This document shows positions 7,180-15,468 of a stretch of DNA of 64,000 nt, piece by piece; positions within the stretch are counted from its first letter, which is position 1, and each line of letters begins with the position of its first letter. Location of the stretch: contig CAZIOH010000019.1 in NCBI GenBank assembly GCA_964540815.1, positions 17,935 to 81,934 of the forward strand. Reading direction: 5' to 3'. The notes under the pieces are model-generated. The model saw only the letters and a program-made list of their open reading frames with translations. It was not told the DNA's origin and made no database searches. Both the position numbers and the translations under genes were made by a program. Source of the DNA: CAZIOH01 sp964540815 (GTDB lineage: Bacteria > Myxococcota_A > Polyangia > Fen-1088).

Positions 7180-8549
7180 GCGCCTCGGATCCGACGGCGG
7201 GGCCGGGCGCGACCGGCGAGGCGGGTCTGTGGGGGATGAACCGCTACCAGTGGACCGTGCTCTTCGCGGCCTGGCTCGGCTGGGGCTTCGACGTCTTCGA
7301 CGGGCTGCTCTTCAACTACGTGGCACCGAACTGCGTGCCCACCTTGCTCGGCCTGCCGATCGGGTCGCCCGAGGCCAAGCGCGCGACGCTCTACTGGGCC
7401 GGGACCTTGACCTCGTTCCTGCTCCTCGGGTGGGCCACCGGCGGGATCCTGTTCGGCATCCTGGCCGATCGCATCGGGCGCACGCGCACCTTGCTCCTGA
7501 CGATGCTGCTCTACGGCGTCGGCACGGCGGCCTGTGCCGCGGCCCCCAACCTCCCGACGCTGGTGCTGTTCCGTCTGGTGGCCAGCCTCGGCATCGGGGG
7601 GGAGTGGGCGGCCGGCGCGGCCATGGTCGCCGAGGTGGTCCCCGAGAAGCGCCGGGTCGAGGCCGGGGCGCTGCTCTACACCTCGGCGCCCATGGGCCTC
7701 TTCCTCGCGACCTTCGCGAACTTCCAGATCGCCGGCGTGTTCTTCAAGGGCGCCCCCGAGGTGTCCTGGCGCTACGTGTTCTTGACCGGGCTCGTCCCGA
7801 CCCTGGCGGCGCTCGGCATCCGTCTGTTCGTGCGTGAGCCCGAGCGGTGGACGGCGACGCGCCACGACCGGTCCGGGCAGGCGGTGGCCCCGCCGTCGCT
7901 GCGCGAGCTCTTCGGACCGGCGGTGCGGCGCAGCACCGTCAGCGGCTTCGTGATGGCGCTGGTGGCCCTCGTGAGCTGGTGGAGCTGCAACGCGTTCATC
8001 CCGGTCATCTCGACCGGTCTGGCCCAGGTGGCGGCCAAGGCCCGCGCGCTCGACCCCGCCGCCACCCGCGCGCTCGTCGAGCGCTGGAAGGCCGAGACCA
8101 CCAGCCTCTTCAACCTCGGCGGTCTGATCGGGACGCTGCTGACCATCCCGGCCTCCAAGATCCTGGGGCGCAAGAGCATGTTCGCCCTGTACTACGGCCT
8201 CGGCAGCATCGCGATCTTCTGCACCTTCGGGTTGCCCCTGCCGCCCGAGACCCGGCGCTTCCTCTACTTCGGGGACGGGCTCACCATCTTCGGGGTCTTC
8301 GGGGCGTTCACCTACTACCTGCCCGAGCTCTTCCCGACCCGCCTGCGCGCCACCGGCGCCGGCTTCTGCTACAACGCCGGCCGCCTGTTGACGGCGGCGG
8401 GGCCCTTCCTGGTGGGGCGCTTCGCGGCCCGCGGCCCCGACGCCCTCGGAAGCGCGCTCGTCGCCCTCACCGCCGTGGGGGTGGTCCCCCTGCTCGGCCT
8501 CCTGTTCTTGCCCCTGGTGGTCGAGACCAAAGGCCGCGACCTCACCTGA
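7176..8549 (+). CDS. MFS transporter (organic-acid/sialate-type permease)
   Basis: A 457-residue, 12-TM major facilitator. MNRYQWTVLFAAWLGWGFDVFDGLLFNYV resembles the first helix of aromatic-acid and sialate symporters, with the intramembrane Asp typical of proton coupling. The loop 2-3 signature GILADRIGRTRTLL and the second-half motif PELFPTRLRATGAGFCYNAGRL are clear. Substrate cannot be read from sequence; carboxylates are typical of relatives. It is translationally coupled (ATGA) to the upstream membrane protein, suggesting that protein modulates or assists transport. It converges on the pseudokinase-HDOD gene. Confidence 0.9.
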   Translation: MSASDPTAGPGATGEAGLWGMNRYQWTVLFAAWLGWGFDVFDGLLFNYVAPNCVPTLLGLPIGSPEAKRATLYWAGTLTSFLLLGWATGGILFGILADRIGRTRTLLLTMLLYGVGTAACAAAPNLPTLVLFRLVASLGIGGEWAAGAAMVAEVVPEKRRVEAGALLYTSAPMGLFLATFANFQIAGVFFKGAPEVSWRYVFLTGLVPTLAALGIRLFVREPERWTATRHDRSGQAVAPPSLRELFGPAVRRSTVSGFVMALVALVSWWSCNAFIPVISTGLAQVAAKARALDPAATRALVERWKAETTSLFNLGGLIGTLLTIPASKILGRKSMFALYYGLGSIAIFCTFGLPLPPETRRFLYFGDGLTIFGVFGAFTYYLPELFPTRLRATGAGFCYNAGRLLTAAGPFLVGRFAARGPDALGSALVALTAVGVVPLLGLLFLPLVVETKGRDLT

Positions 8550-8589
8550 CCATCCTCGTTCTCCGGGAAGGACGCCCCTTGCCGCCGGG

Positions 8590-10641
8590 TCAGGCGTGCC
8601 GCGAACGCCGCACGCCGACCGGCACGTGGTGCGAGGCCGGCTGCCGTGAAGGCGGCTGGTGCACCGCCGCGGATCTCGAATTCGGGTGGATGGCGCGGGC
8701 GCCACGCTCCCCGACGACCTGGCTCGTGCGATCGCGCAGCGTGGCCACGAGCCGGGCCTCCGCATTCTCGTCGATCCGCAGGACCTGGCGGCCCTGTAGC
8801 ACGTTGGCCACGATCTCCTCGCCGGAGACGTCCCCGACGTAGATGCCCTCGCGCTTGGCCAGCACGTTGGCGAACCGCACCAGGTTCCCGCAGGCGTGGG
8901 GCCCGGCGGCGCGGTCGTAGCTGTCGCAGTGCTCGATGGCCTCCACCACCGCCGAGGGCAACCGCCACCCCGAGGCCAGGGCCGCGCCCACCCCGCGGTG
9001 GGCTTCGGCGACGGTCTTTTGCCACAGCGTCTCGGTCATCCAGGGGACGTCCAGCTCCTCGACCAGCTTGCGCTCGGCCTCGAGCAGCAACCCTGCCACG
9101 ATGGGTTTGCCGAGATCGTGCAACAAGCCCCCGAGGTAGGCCACGTCGGGCTCCACCCGGCTCGAGACCAGCTCGGCGAGATCCCGCGCCAGCATGCCGA
9201 CCGCCAGGCAGTGCTCCCAGATGAGCTTGAACTTCTGGCGGATCCCCGCGCTGCGCGAGGTGAAGATCTGGCAGGCCGCCAGCTCCACCAGCAGGATCCG
9301 CAGCGGCTTGACGCCGATCTGGCTGACCGCCTGCTCGATGGTGGTGACGGTCTGCCGCCGGGAGTAGGCCGCGCTGTTGACCACCCGCAGGATGCGCGCG
9401 GCGATGACCGGATCCTGCTCGATCACCCTGGCGATGGTCGCGAAGGTCGCGCTCGGATCGCGGAGCACGTCGAGGGCCTTGAGCGCGACCAGGGGCATGG
9501 TGGGGACCTGCAACCGGTTCTCCTGCATGCGGCGGACGACGATGTCCGACAGCGCACGACCGACCTTGCGCGCCTGCACGCGCTCGACCCGCACCTCGTC
9601 GGCCGGGGATAGCAAGGAGGACGCCATCGCAGGAATCTCGCCAGCGCCGCTGCTTCCGCCCGTGCCTCCATTCCCGCTCCCACTCCCGCTCCCACCCCAA
9701 CCGTCCCCGGCCGCGCGCTCGGGCTCGGCCTCGGGCGAAAGCGGGGCCGCGTGGCCAGCCGTGAGGGCTCGCTCGATGGCGCGTCGAAATTCTCGCAGGC
9801 TGGACCACCGCTGCTCGGGATCGGCGGCGAGCGCCCGGGTCACCACCCGCGACAGCGCCGGCGAGATCCCTGGGTTGCGCTCGTGAACGGGCACCGGCGG
9901 GATGGGGGACGCCGCCGCCCCGGCCTCGCCGCCGGCCACGGGCGCGAGCGGCGGGGGATCCGCTGGACCCGGACCGTCGAGCGGCCTCGCGACCCGGGGC
10001 GGCACGACCGCTCCGTGCGCCGCGAAGGGCCGGGCGCCCACCAGCATCTCGTAGGCGAGCACCCCGATCGCGAACACGTCGGACTCGCTGTCCGGCGGGT
10101 TGCCCACCCGCAGCTCGGGGGCCCAGTAGGGGGAGGGCTTCTGGGCCGACGTCGCCGTCAGGGTCAAGGCACCGAAGTCCAGCACCTTGACGAAGTCGGG
10201 ATAATCGACGTTGTTGGTGATGAAGACGTTGCCGGCCTTGAGGGCCCCGTGAATCAGGCCCCGGTCATGGGCCGCGCCCACCGCCGAGGCGACCTGCGCC
10301 AGCACCCGCACCGCCGTGACCTCGTCCAGCATCCCGACCCGCTCCAGGCGCTCGTCGAGGCTCTCGCCTTCGAGCATCTCCATCACGATGAAGGTCGCCC
10401 CCGTGGAGGTCTGTCCGACGTCGAGCACGTCGACGATGTTGGGGTGCCGGATGCTCCCCACCACCTTGAGGTGGGTGAGAAAGCGCTCGAGGCGGGCCGC
10501 GCCCCGCGACACCTCCGGGGACAGCACCTTGATCGCCGCGCGCCGCCCGATGACGGGGTGCTCGGCGTAGTACACCGTCCCGAGCACCCCGGTGCCGAGC
10601 TCGGTCACGACCCGGTAGCCGCCAACCAGCGATCCGATCAC
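8590..10641 (-). CDS. Pseudokinase-HDOD fusion protein
   Basis: The 683-residue protein starts with a Hanks-type kinase fold: Gly-loop ELGTGVLGTVYYAE (residues 14-27), ATP-site Lys38 in AAIKVL, Asp155 in DFG, and APE at 174-176. The catalytic loop HRDLKxxN reads HGALKAGN (131-138), so the proton-accepting Asp is Ala, and the activation segment is very short. It is therefore predicted to be a pseudokinase. A Pro/Ala linker and a GSGSGNGG stretch lead to a C-terminal HDOD domain containing GGLLHDLGK. HDOD proteins act in signalling, often with cyclic nucleotides or stress. A GTG start at 10639-10641 is chosen because the fold begins immediately after it; no good Shine-Dalgarno is seen. Confidence 0.87.
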   Translation of the reverse strand: MIGSLVGGYRVVTELGTGVLGTVYYAEHPVIGRRAAIKVLSPEVSRGAARLERFLTHLKVVGSIRHPNIVDVLDVGQTSTGATFIVMEMLEGESLDERLERVGMLDEVTAVRVLAQVASAVGAAHDRGLIHGALKAGNVFITNNVDYPDFVKVLDFGALTLTATSAQKPSPYWAPELRVGNPPDSESDVFAIGVLAYEMLVGARPFAAHGAVVPPRVARPLDGPGPADPPPLAPVAGGEAGAAASPIPPVPVHERNPGISPALSRVVTRALAADPEQRWSSLREFRRAIERALTAGHAAPLSPEAEPERAAGDGWGGSGSGSGNGGTGGSSGAGEIPAMASSLLSPADEVRVERVQARKVGRALSDIVVRRMQENRLQVPTMPLVALKALDVLRDPSATFATIARVIEQDPVIAARILRVVNSAAYSRRQTVTTIEQAVSQIGVKPLRILLVELAACQIFTSRSAGIRQKFKLIWEHCLAVGMLARDLAELVSSRVEPDVAYLGGLLHDLGKPIVAGLLLEAERKLVEELDVPWMTETLWQKTVAEAHRGVGAALASGWRLPSAVVEAIEHCDSYDRAAGPHACGNLVRFANVLAKREGIYVGDVSGEEIVANVLQGRQVLRIDENAEARLVATLRDRTSQVVGERGARAIHPNSRSAAVHQPPSRQPASHHVPVGVRRSRHA

Positions 10642-10699
10642 ATGGGCGTACTTCGGATGACTCCCAGGGAACCTTGAAGGCCGAAGGCCAGGCCCCCCC

Positions 10700-10720
10700 G
10701 GCCCGGCCCCCAACCGGGCC
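10700..10720 (-). terminator. Possible terminator of gap
   Basis: A 7-bp GGCCCGG/CCGGGCC stem with a 7-nt loop lies just downstream of the gap stop codon. It lacks a T-tract, so termination is only suggested. Confidence 0.35.
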
Positions 10721-10722
10721 CG

Positions 10723-10740
10723 AGCTAGAGCTAGAGCTAG
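10723..10740. repeat. (AGCTAG)x3 repeat on the gap stop codon
   Basis: Three perfect hexamers overlap the TAG of gap (CTA at 10737-10739 on the plus strand). Read on the minus strand they give three in-frame TAG codons separated by CTC, so the stop has been copied by repeat expansion. Confidence 0.9.
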
Positions 10741-11783
10741 TGCGCCTTGCGGGCCATGTACTGCAGCAGGTCGACGCAGCGGTTCGAGTAGCCCCACTCG
10801 TTGTCGTACCAGCTCACCAGCTTGAAGAAGTTCTTGTTCAGCTCGATCGAGCTCCCCGAGTCGTAGATGCTCGATCGTGCGTCGTGGATGAAGTCGCTCG
10901 AGACGACCTCCTCGTCGCTGTACCCGAGGATGCCCTTCATGTACGTCTCGCTCGCCCGCTTGAGGGCGGCGTTGAGCTCGGCCAGGCTGGTGTCCTTCTC
11001 GGTCTTGAAGGTGAGATCCACGACCGAGACCGTCGGCGTCGGAACGCGGAAGGACATCCCGCTCAGCTTGCCCTTGACCTGCGGGAGCACCAGCGCCACG
11101 GCCTTGGCCGCGCCGGTGGTCGACGGGATGATGTTGATGGCGGCGCTGCGCCCACCCTTCCAGTCCTTCTTGGAGGGGCCGTCGACGGTCTTCTGGGTGG
11201 CGGTGTAGCTGTGCACGGTGGTCATCAGGCCCTCGGTCAGCCCGAAGCCTTCCTTCAGGACCACGTGGACCAGCGGCGCGAGGCAGTTCGTCGTGCAGCT
11301 GGCGTTCGAGACGATGTTGTGCTTCCCGGGATCGTACTGCTCGTGGTTCACGCCCATCACCACCGTGAGGTCCTCGTTCTTTCCAGGCGCCGAGATGATC
11401 ACCTTCTTGGCCCCGGCCGTGATGTGCCCCTTGGCTTTCTCGGCCTCGGTGAAGAGCCCGGTGGACTCGATGACGTACTCGACGCCGAGGGCCTTCCACG
11501 GCAGCTCCGCCGGGGACTTGGCGCTGACCACCAGCACGTCCTTGCCATCCACCACGAGGACGTCGTCCTCGACCTTGTCGGGAGAGGACTTCTTCGAGCT
11601 GACGTGGCCCTCGAACTTGCCCTGGGTCGAATCGAACTTGAGCAGGTAGGCGAGGTTGTCGGCGGGAACGATGTCGCCCACCGCGACCACCTCGACCTCC
11701 TTGCCGAACAGCCCCTGCGTGTAGAGCGCTCGGAACACGAGCCGGCCGATTCGGCCAAAACCGTTGATGGCAATCCGGGTCAT
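10737..11783 (-). CDS. gap: Glyceraldehyde-3-phosphate dehydrogenase
   Basis: The glycolytic enzyme oxidises glyceraldehyde-3-phosphate to 1,3-bisphosphoglycerate with NAD. The Rossmann start TRIAINGFGRIGRLVFRA, the catalytic-cysteine motif SNASCTTNCLAP and the C-terminal SWYDNEWGYSNR are all present. At 348 residues it is slightly longer than usual, with a Lys-rich insertion around KKSSPDKVEDD. The ATG at 11781-11783 has GGGAGAGAG directly upstream. The gene appears monocistronic with a sigma70-like promoter 57 bp upstream. Confidence 0.98.
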   Translation of the reverse strand: MTRIAINGFGRIGRLVFRALYTQGLFGKEVEVVAVGDIVPADNLAYLLKFDSTQGKFEGHVSSKKSSPDKVEDDVLVVDGKDVLVVSAKSPAELPWKALGVEYVIESTGLFTEAEKAKGHITAGAKKVIISAPGKNEDLTVVMGVNHEQYDPGKHNIVSNASCTTNCLAPLVHVVLKEGFGLTEGLMTTVHSYTATQKTVDGPSKKDWKGGRSAAINIIPSTTGAAKAVALVLPQVKGKLSGMSFRVPTPTVSVVDLTFKTEKDTSLAELNAALKRASETYMKGILGYSDEEVVSSDFIHDARSSIYDSGSSIELNKNFFKLVSWYDNEWGYSNRCVDLLQYMARKAH

Positions 11784-11839
11784 TTCTCTCTCCCTTGCGA
11801 CTTTTTCCAGGACCCCGCGCAACCCACGCGGACAGGCGA

Positions 11840-11867
11840 TCTATACACCCTCGGAACCATCGGGCAA
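11840..11867 (-). promoter_or_regulatory. Sigma70-like promoter of gap
   Basis: On the minus strand TTGCCC (-35), a 16-bp spacer and TATAGA (-10) are seen, placing transcription start about 50 nt before the gap ATG. Confidence 0.55.
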
Positions 11868-11973
11868 GCGACCGATGGACACGTCGCGCAAGGCCGGGTG
11901 GGCCGTATTCCGCGCCCGTGTCCGTCAGGTTTCGGGGCGTACGGGAATCGCCGCCGGCGCGGCGCCACCGCCG

Positions 11974-13734
11974 CTACTGGAGGTTTCGCGTCGTCGCGTG
12001 TGGTTCGCTGGCCAGGCGCGCAAACGCCTCGACGATGCCGATCTTTCCCGCCGCCAGATCCGGCGCGGCGTCCTGTCCGAGGCAGGCCTCGGGCGAGCCG
12101 AAGGCGTACGCGGCGAGGTGGGCCGCGAAGCACTGGTGAACCGTGTCCAGCTTGACGAGATCGTTGACCAATTCCTCTTCGCCATTGAAAGTGAAGAGGG
12201 TCGTCGACGAGTCCTTGGGGACCGCGCCGCTCGCGTCGATGGGCAGGCCCGCCTCGGTGTCTCGGTAGCGTCCACCCTCGTCGTAGTGCTCGAAGCCGAA
12301 CCCGATCGGATCGAACTGGTGGTGGCAGAACCCGCAGGCCGCCCCGCTCTTGGCGTGGGCCTGCTCGTAGCGCTGGCGCGTCGTCATGACCCCCGGCTGC
12401 GGCGTCCCGATCAGCGGGACGTTGGGTGGCGGGGTGAGGGTCGGTTGACAGAGCAACCGGTAAAAGACGAACAGGCCGCGCTTGGTGGGCGACGACGAAT
12501 CGGGTCCCGATCTCGTGGCCAGGAACGCGCCCTCGGACATGAGCCCGAGCCCCCGGTTGGCTGGACGGGCGATGCTCACGTAATCGCTGGCCGGCGCCGG
12601 GAAGCCGTAGTAGCTGGCGAGGGCCGCCGACGGGTTGGTGGTGCCGGCGGTGAGCAGCTCGGTGACGCCGCCGTTCTTCTGCAGCACCACCTGGTCGATG
12701 AAGGCGCGCATCTCGTTCACCATGTCGGCGCTCACGCCGGTGAAGCTCGGGATGTTGGGCCGCACCTGCCCACCGACGGCGGTGTAAGCCACGTACTGCT
12801 CGAAGAACCGGTGCAGCGCCTGCTTGCCCGTCGGGGTGGCGAGCATGGTCCGGGCCAGCGCCAGCGGATCGCCGAGATTCCCGGACTCGGCCTTGGTGAG
12901 CAGGTCGTCGGTCGGGGTCGAGCCGGTGTAGGTGTACGCGAGCCAGGTCGCGATCTCGGTCGGTGAGAGCTGGCGGTTCTTGGCCCCGTTCGGGGTCCCG
13001 ATCTCGCTGCGGTAGATCGCGTTTGGCGACTGGATGAGACCGATGAGGGTCCACTTGAGCGCGGTCTTGAAGTCGGACTTGGCCAGCGAGGCGTCGAAGA
13101 ATCCCAGGTAGCGCGCGCTCTCGGCCGGGGTCAGCGCGCGGCGGAACAGGCGCCGACCGTACTTGCTCACGAAGCTCTGGGCACAGGCGTGGTCCGCGGT
13201 GCTGGTCGAGCACGGGAGCAGGTTCGCCAGCGCCGTTCCGGTGACCGCCGTCGCCAGGGACTGCGCGGTGTCGAGCAGGCCCTCGGCGAACTGCTGGCCG
13301 ATGAGGTTGGAGCTGTCGTTGTCGAACACGCCGCCCTGGAGCTGGCTGGCGGGGAGCGCGCTCGACCACTGCCCGCTGACCTCGGGGAAGATGTCGGCGA
13401 GGGTGCTCTGGACCTCGTTGCGGGTAAGCGGACGCAGCCCGGGGCGACCGAGGCTCGGCTGGGCGCAGGCCAGGGTCGCTCCGATCGTCGCTCCGATCGT
13501 CGCGGCGGAGGCCGCGGCGGTTGCGCCGCCCGTGCCCCCGGGGGCGGCGGAAGGGGAGCCAGCTCCGCCCCCGGTCACGGCGCCACTGCCCGTGCCCCCG
13601 GCGTTGCCGCCCGGCAGTCCGCTCCCTCCCGAGCCGGCGCCGGTCGCCGGGGCCGGTGCCGACGGTCCGGTCTTCCCCGAGCAAGCCGCGAGCAGCAGAC
13701 CCACCCTGAGCCAGGAGGACGAGGTCGGGATCAT
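11974..13734 (-). CDS. DUF1592/DUF1588 lipoprotein with one CxxCH motif (copy 1)
   Basis: The 586-residue protein carries a signal peptide with a lipobox at LLAAC (Cys18), then a roughly 60-residue Gly/Ala/Ser/Thr stalk. The folded part begins LRPLTRNEVQSTLADIFPEV and shows the conserved order of this Planctomycete/Myxococcota family: RRALTPAESARYLGFF, a long helical middle, then CGFCHHQFDPIGFGFEHYDEGGRYRD. The CxxCH could bind a c-type heme, though the family function is unknown. It lies 53 bp downstream of a DUF1552 gene, its usual partner. A second such pair sits at 26618-29817. Confidence 0.9.
   Translation of the reverse strand: MIPTSSSWLRVGLLLAACSGKTGPSAPAPATGAGSGGSGLPGGNAGGTGSGAVTGGGAGSPSAAPGGTGGATAAASAATIGATIGATLACAQPSLGRPGLRPLTRNEVQSTLADIFPEVSGQWSSALPASQLQGGVFDNDSSNLIGQQFAEGLLDTAQSLATAVTGTALANLLPCSTSTADHACAQSFVSKYGRRLFRRALTPAESARYLGFFDASLAKSDFKTALKWTLIGLIQSPNAIYRSEIGTPNGAKNRQLSPTEIATWLAYTYTGSTPTDDLLTKAESGNLGDPLALARTMLATPTGKQALHRFFEQYVAYTAVGGQVRPNIPSFTGVSADMVNEMRAFIDQVVLQKNGGVTELLTAGTTNPSAALASYYGFPAPASDYVSIARPANRGLGLMSEGAFLATRSGPDSSSPTKRGLFVFYRLLCQPTLTPPPNVPLIGTPQPGVMTTRQRYEQAHAKSGAACGFCHHQFDPIGFGFEHYDEGGRYRDTEAGLPIDASGAVPKDSSTTLFTFNGEEELVNDLVKLDTVHQCFAAHLAAYAFGSPEACLGQDAAPDLAAGKIGIVEAFARLASEPHATTRNLQ
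13475..13502 (-). repeat. 12-bp tandem repeat in the stalk of DUF1592 protein 1
   Basis: Just over two copies of GTCGCTCCGATC encode the Ala-Thr-Ile-Gly repeat of the lipoprotein stalk. The unit keeps frame, so repeat number can change the stalk length without disrupting the protein. Confidence 0.85.
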
Positions 13735-13787
13735 CTGGCCAACGCGCCGGGCGCCGGTGGGGCGGCGTCGGGGCTCGCGGCCGAGCG

Positions 13788-15287
13788 TCACGCCAGCACC
13801 TCGGTCACGGGGCCGGTGGTGTTCGGGAAGGTGGCGCTCGCCACCCCCATCGCCTTGCACAGGGTGAGGTAGAGGTCGGTCGCCGAGCGATCGATCTTTC
13901 CCGCCGCACCATTGTCGGGCTTGTCGACGGGAAAGCCCACCACCCGCCCGGTCTGGAGCGCTCCCCCCGCCTTCCCGATGGTGACGAGCGGGAGATTGGA
14001 CGGGACCTGGGGATAGTCGATCTCGCTCGTGCGGTTGTGCATCGAGCCGTCGCCGATCTCGCTCATCACGTAGATCAAGGTGTTGTCGAGCACCTTGGTG
14101 CCGGGCGCGGCGGGATCGTCGGTGGTGGCCAGCACGCTCACGATGTTGGTCACGAGCTGCTGGATGAACCAGCGCTGCGCCTTGGCGAACGGCATGCGGG
14201 TCGCGGGATCGTAGTTGTCGACGGTGACCGGTGAGTTGTACTGGGCGCCCATGGCCGCGCGGGGTACGGTGTGCGACAGCCCGAGGTGGTGCGCCCCGGC
14301 CGCGCCGGCGAAGGTGAAGTCGAAGTCGCAGGTCGCGTACATCGGCATGAGCCCGATCACCTGGGCGGCGTTGCAGATCATGGCCTGCGTGATGATCTCC
14401 ATCTGCGCCTGCAGCAGGAGCGGGAAGTTCTTCTCCTGGTAGAAGTAGTCGTTGCCCCCGCTCGGGTCGACCACCAGGCCCGCGCTCGCGCCGCGCACCA
14501 TCTCGACCGTCGGCAGGTTCGGGCGACTCGAGCAGGTCGACGTCGCGACCGCCGAGCCCGCAGCCTGGATGCTCTGGATCGCCGACAGGTGGGCCGCGAG
14601 CCGGGTCTGCTCCGAGGTCAGCGCGCCGAGCGTGGCCTTCAGGTCCTGGATCTCCGAGGCGGTGAGGGCCAGCAGATCCTTGCGAAGCTGGACGTCGGCG
14701 CTGGCGGGCCTGCCCGCGGTCGTGCTGGTGCCAAAGAGGGCGTCGGCGACCTGGACCGGGCTCTTCTGCGGATCGATCGGGGTGCCGTCCCAGAACAGCA
14801 TCCCGTGGTTGTCCATCCCGTAGGGGATGTGGGAGCAGGCCCCGAGGATGAGGGGCTTGACGCCGAGGCCCTTGGCGATCACCTGGTCGACGGTGGTGCG
14901 TGGGGTCGTGGTGTCGGTCTGGGTCGCACCCGAGAGGCAGTTCACGATGCCCTCGTGGCTCGCCGCGAGCCCGATGTACTGGAAGCCCTGGTAGACGTTG
15001 ACGTACGACTTGTAGGGTTGCAGGGGGCCGAGGATGCTGACGTTGGTCTTGTCGAGATCGAAGCTGGTGGGATCGCTGGCGGAGACCCGGGGATCGAAGT
15101 GCTCGGGCGCGGTGCCGTGGGGGACGTACATCAAGAAGAAGCGCTTCGGCGCGGGGCTCGGCGCGGCGGTCGCGACCCGGGCGATCCGGGCGGCCGCCGC
15201 GGCCGACAGGCCCGCGGCCGTGGCCTTGAGGAACAATCGACGCTCGATGCGCTCGGACGCGCGAGTGAGCCACGGGTTCGTCGGCAT
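13788..15287 (-). CDS. DUF1552 protein, Tat-exported (copy 1)
   Basis: The 499-residue product has a twin-arginine signal, ERRLFLKATAAGLSAAAAAR, and then KRFFLMYVPHGTAPEHF, the typical opening of DUF1552 proteins. Later segments such as LGLSHTVPRAAMGAQYNS and NTLIYVMSEIGDGSMHNR belong to the same family, which is distantly like exported DUF1501/sulfatase-type proteins. No enzymatic activity is established. It is the first gene of a two-gene unit with the DUF1592 lipoprotein. The ATG at 15285-15287 is preceded by AAGGTG. Confidence 0.9.
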   Translation of the reverse strand: MPTNPWLTRASERIERRLFLKATAAGLSAAAAARIARVATAAPSPAPKRFFLMYVPHGTAPEHFDPRVSASDPTSFDLDKTNVSILGPLQPYKSYVNVYQGFQYIGLAASHEGIVNCLSGATQTDTTTPRTTVDQVIAKGLGVKPLILGACSHIPYGMDNHGMLFWDGTPIDPQKSPVQVADALFGTSTTAGRPASADVQLRKDLLALTASEIQDLKATLGALTSEQTRLAAHLSAIQSIQAAGSAVATSTCSSRPNLPTVEMVRGASAGLVVDPSGGNDYFYQEKNFPLLLQAQMEIITQAMICNAAQVIGLMPMYATCDFDFTFAGAAGAHHLGLSHTVPRAAMGAQYNSPVTVDNYDPATRMPFAKAQRWFIQQLVTNIVSVLATTDDPAAPGTKVLDNTLIYVMSEIGDGSMHNRTSEIDYPQVPSNLPLVTIGKAGGALQTGRVVGFPVDKPDNGAAGKIDRSATDLYLTLCKAMGVASATFPNTTGPVTEVLA

Positions 15288-15468
15288 GAGGGCACCTTGC
15301 ACGGCCCGGGGGAGGGGAACCCGGGCGATTGAGCCTCAATCTGGCGCACTCCCCGGCAAATGTCGATATCCGGAAAGGGCGTTTTCGTCCCCGGCCAGCC
15401 TCGGGGTGTGGGCTCCGCCACGGCGGGAAATCCCCTGCCGGCGTCCCGTCCCTGCGGAGGTCACGGGC

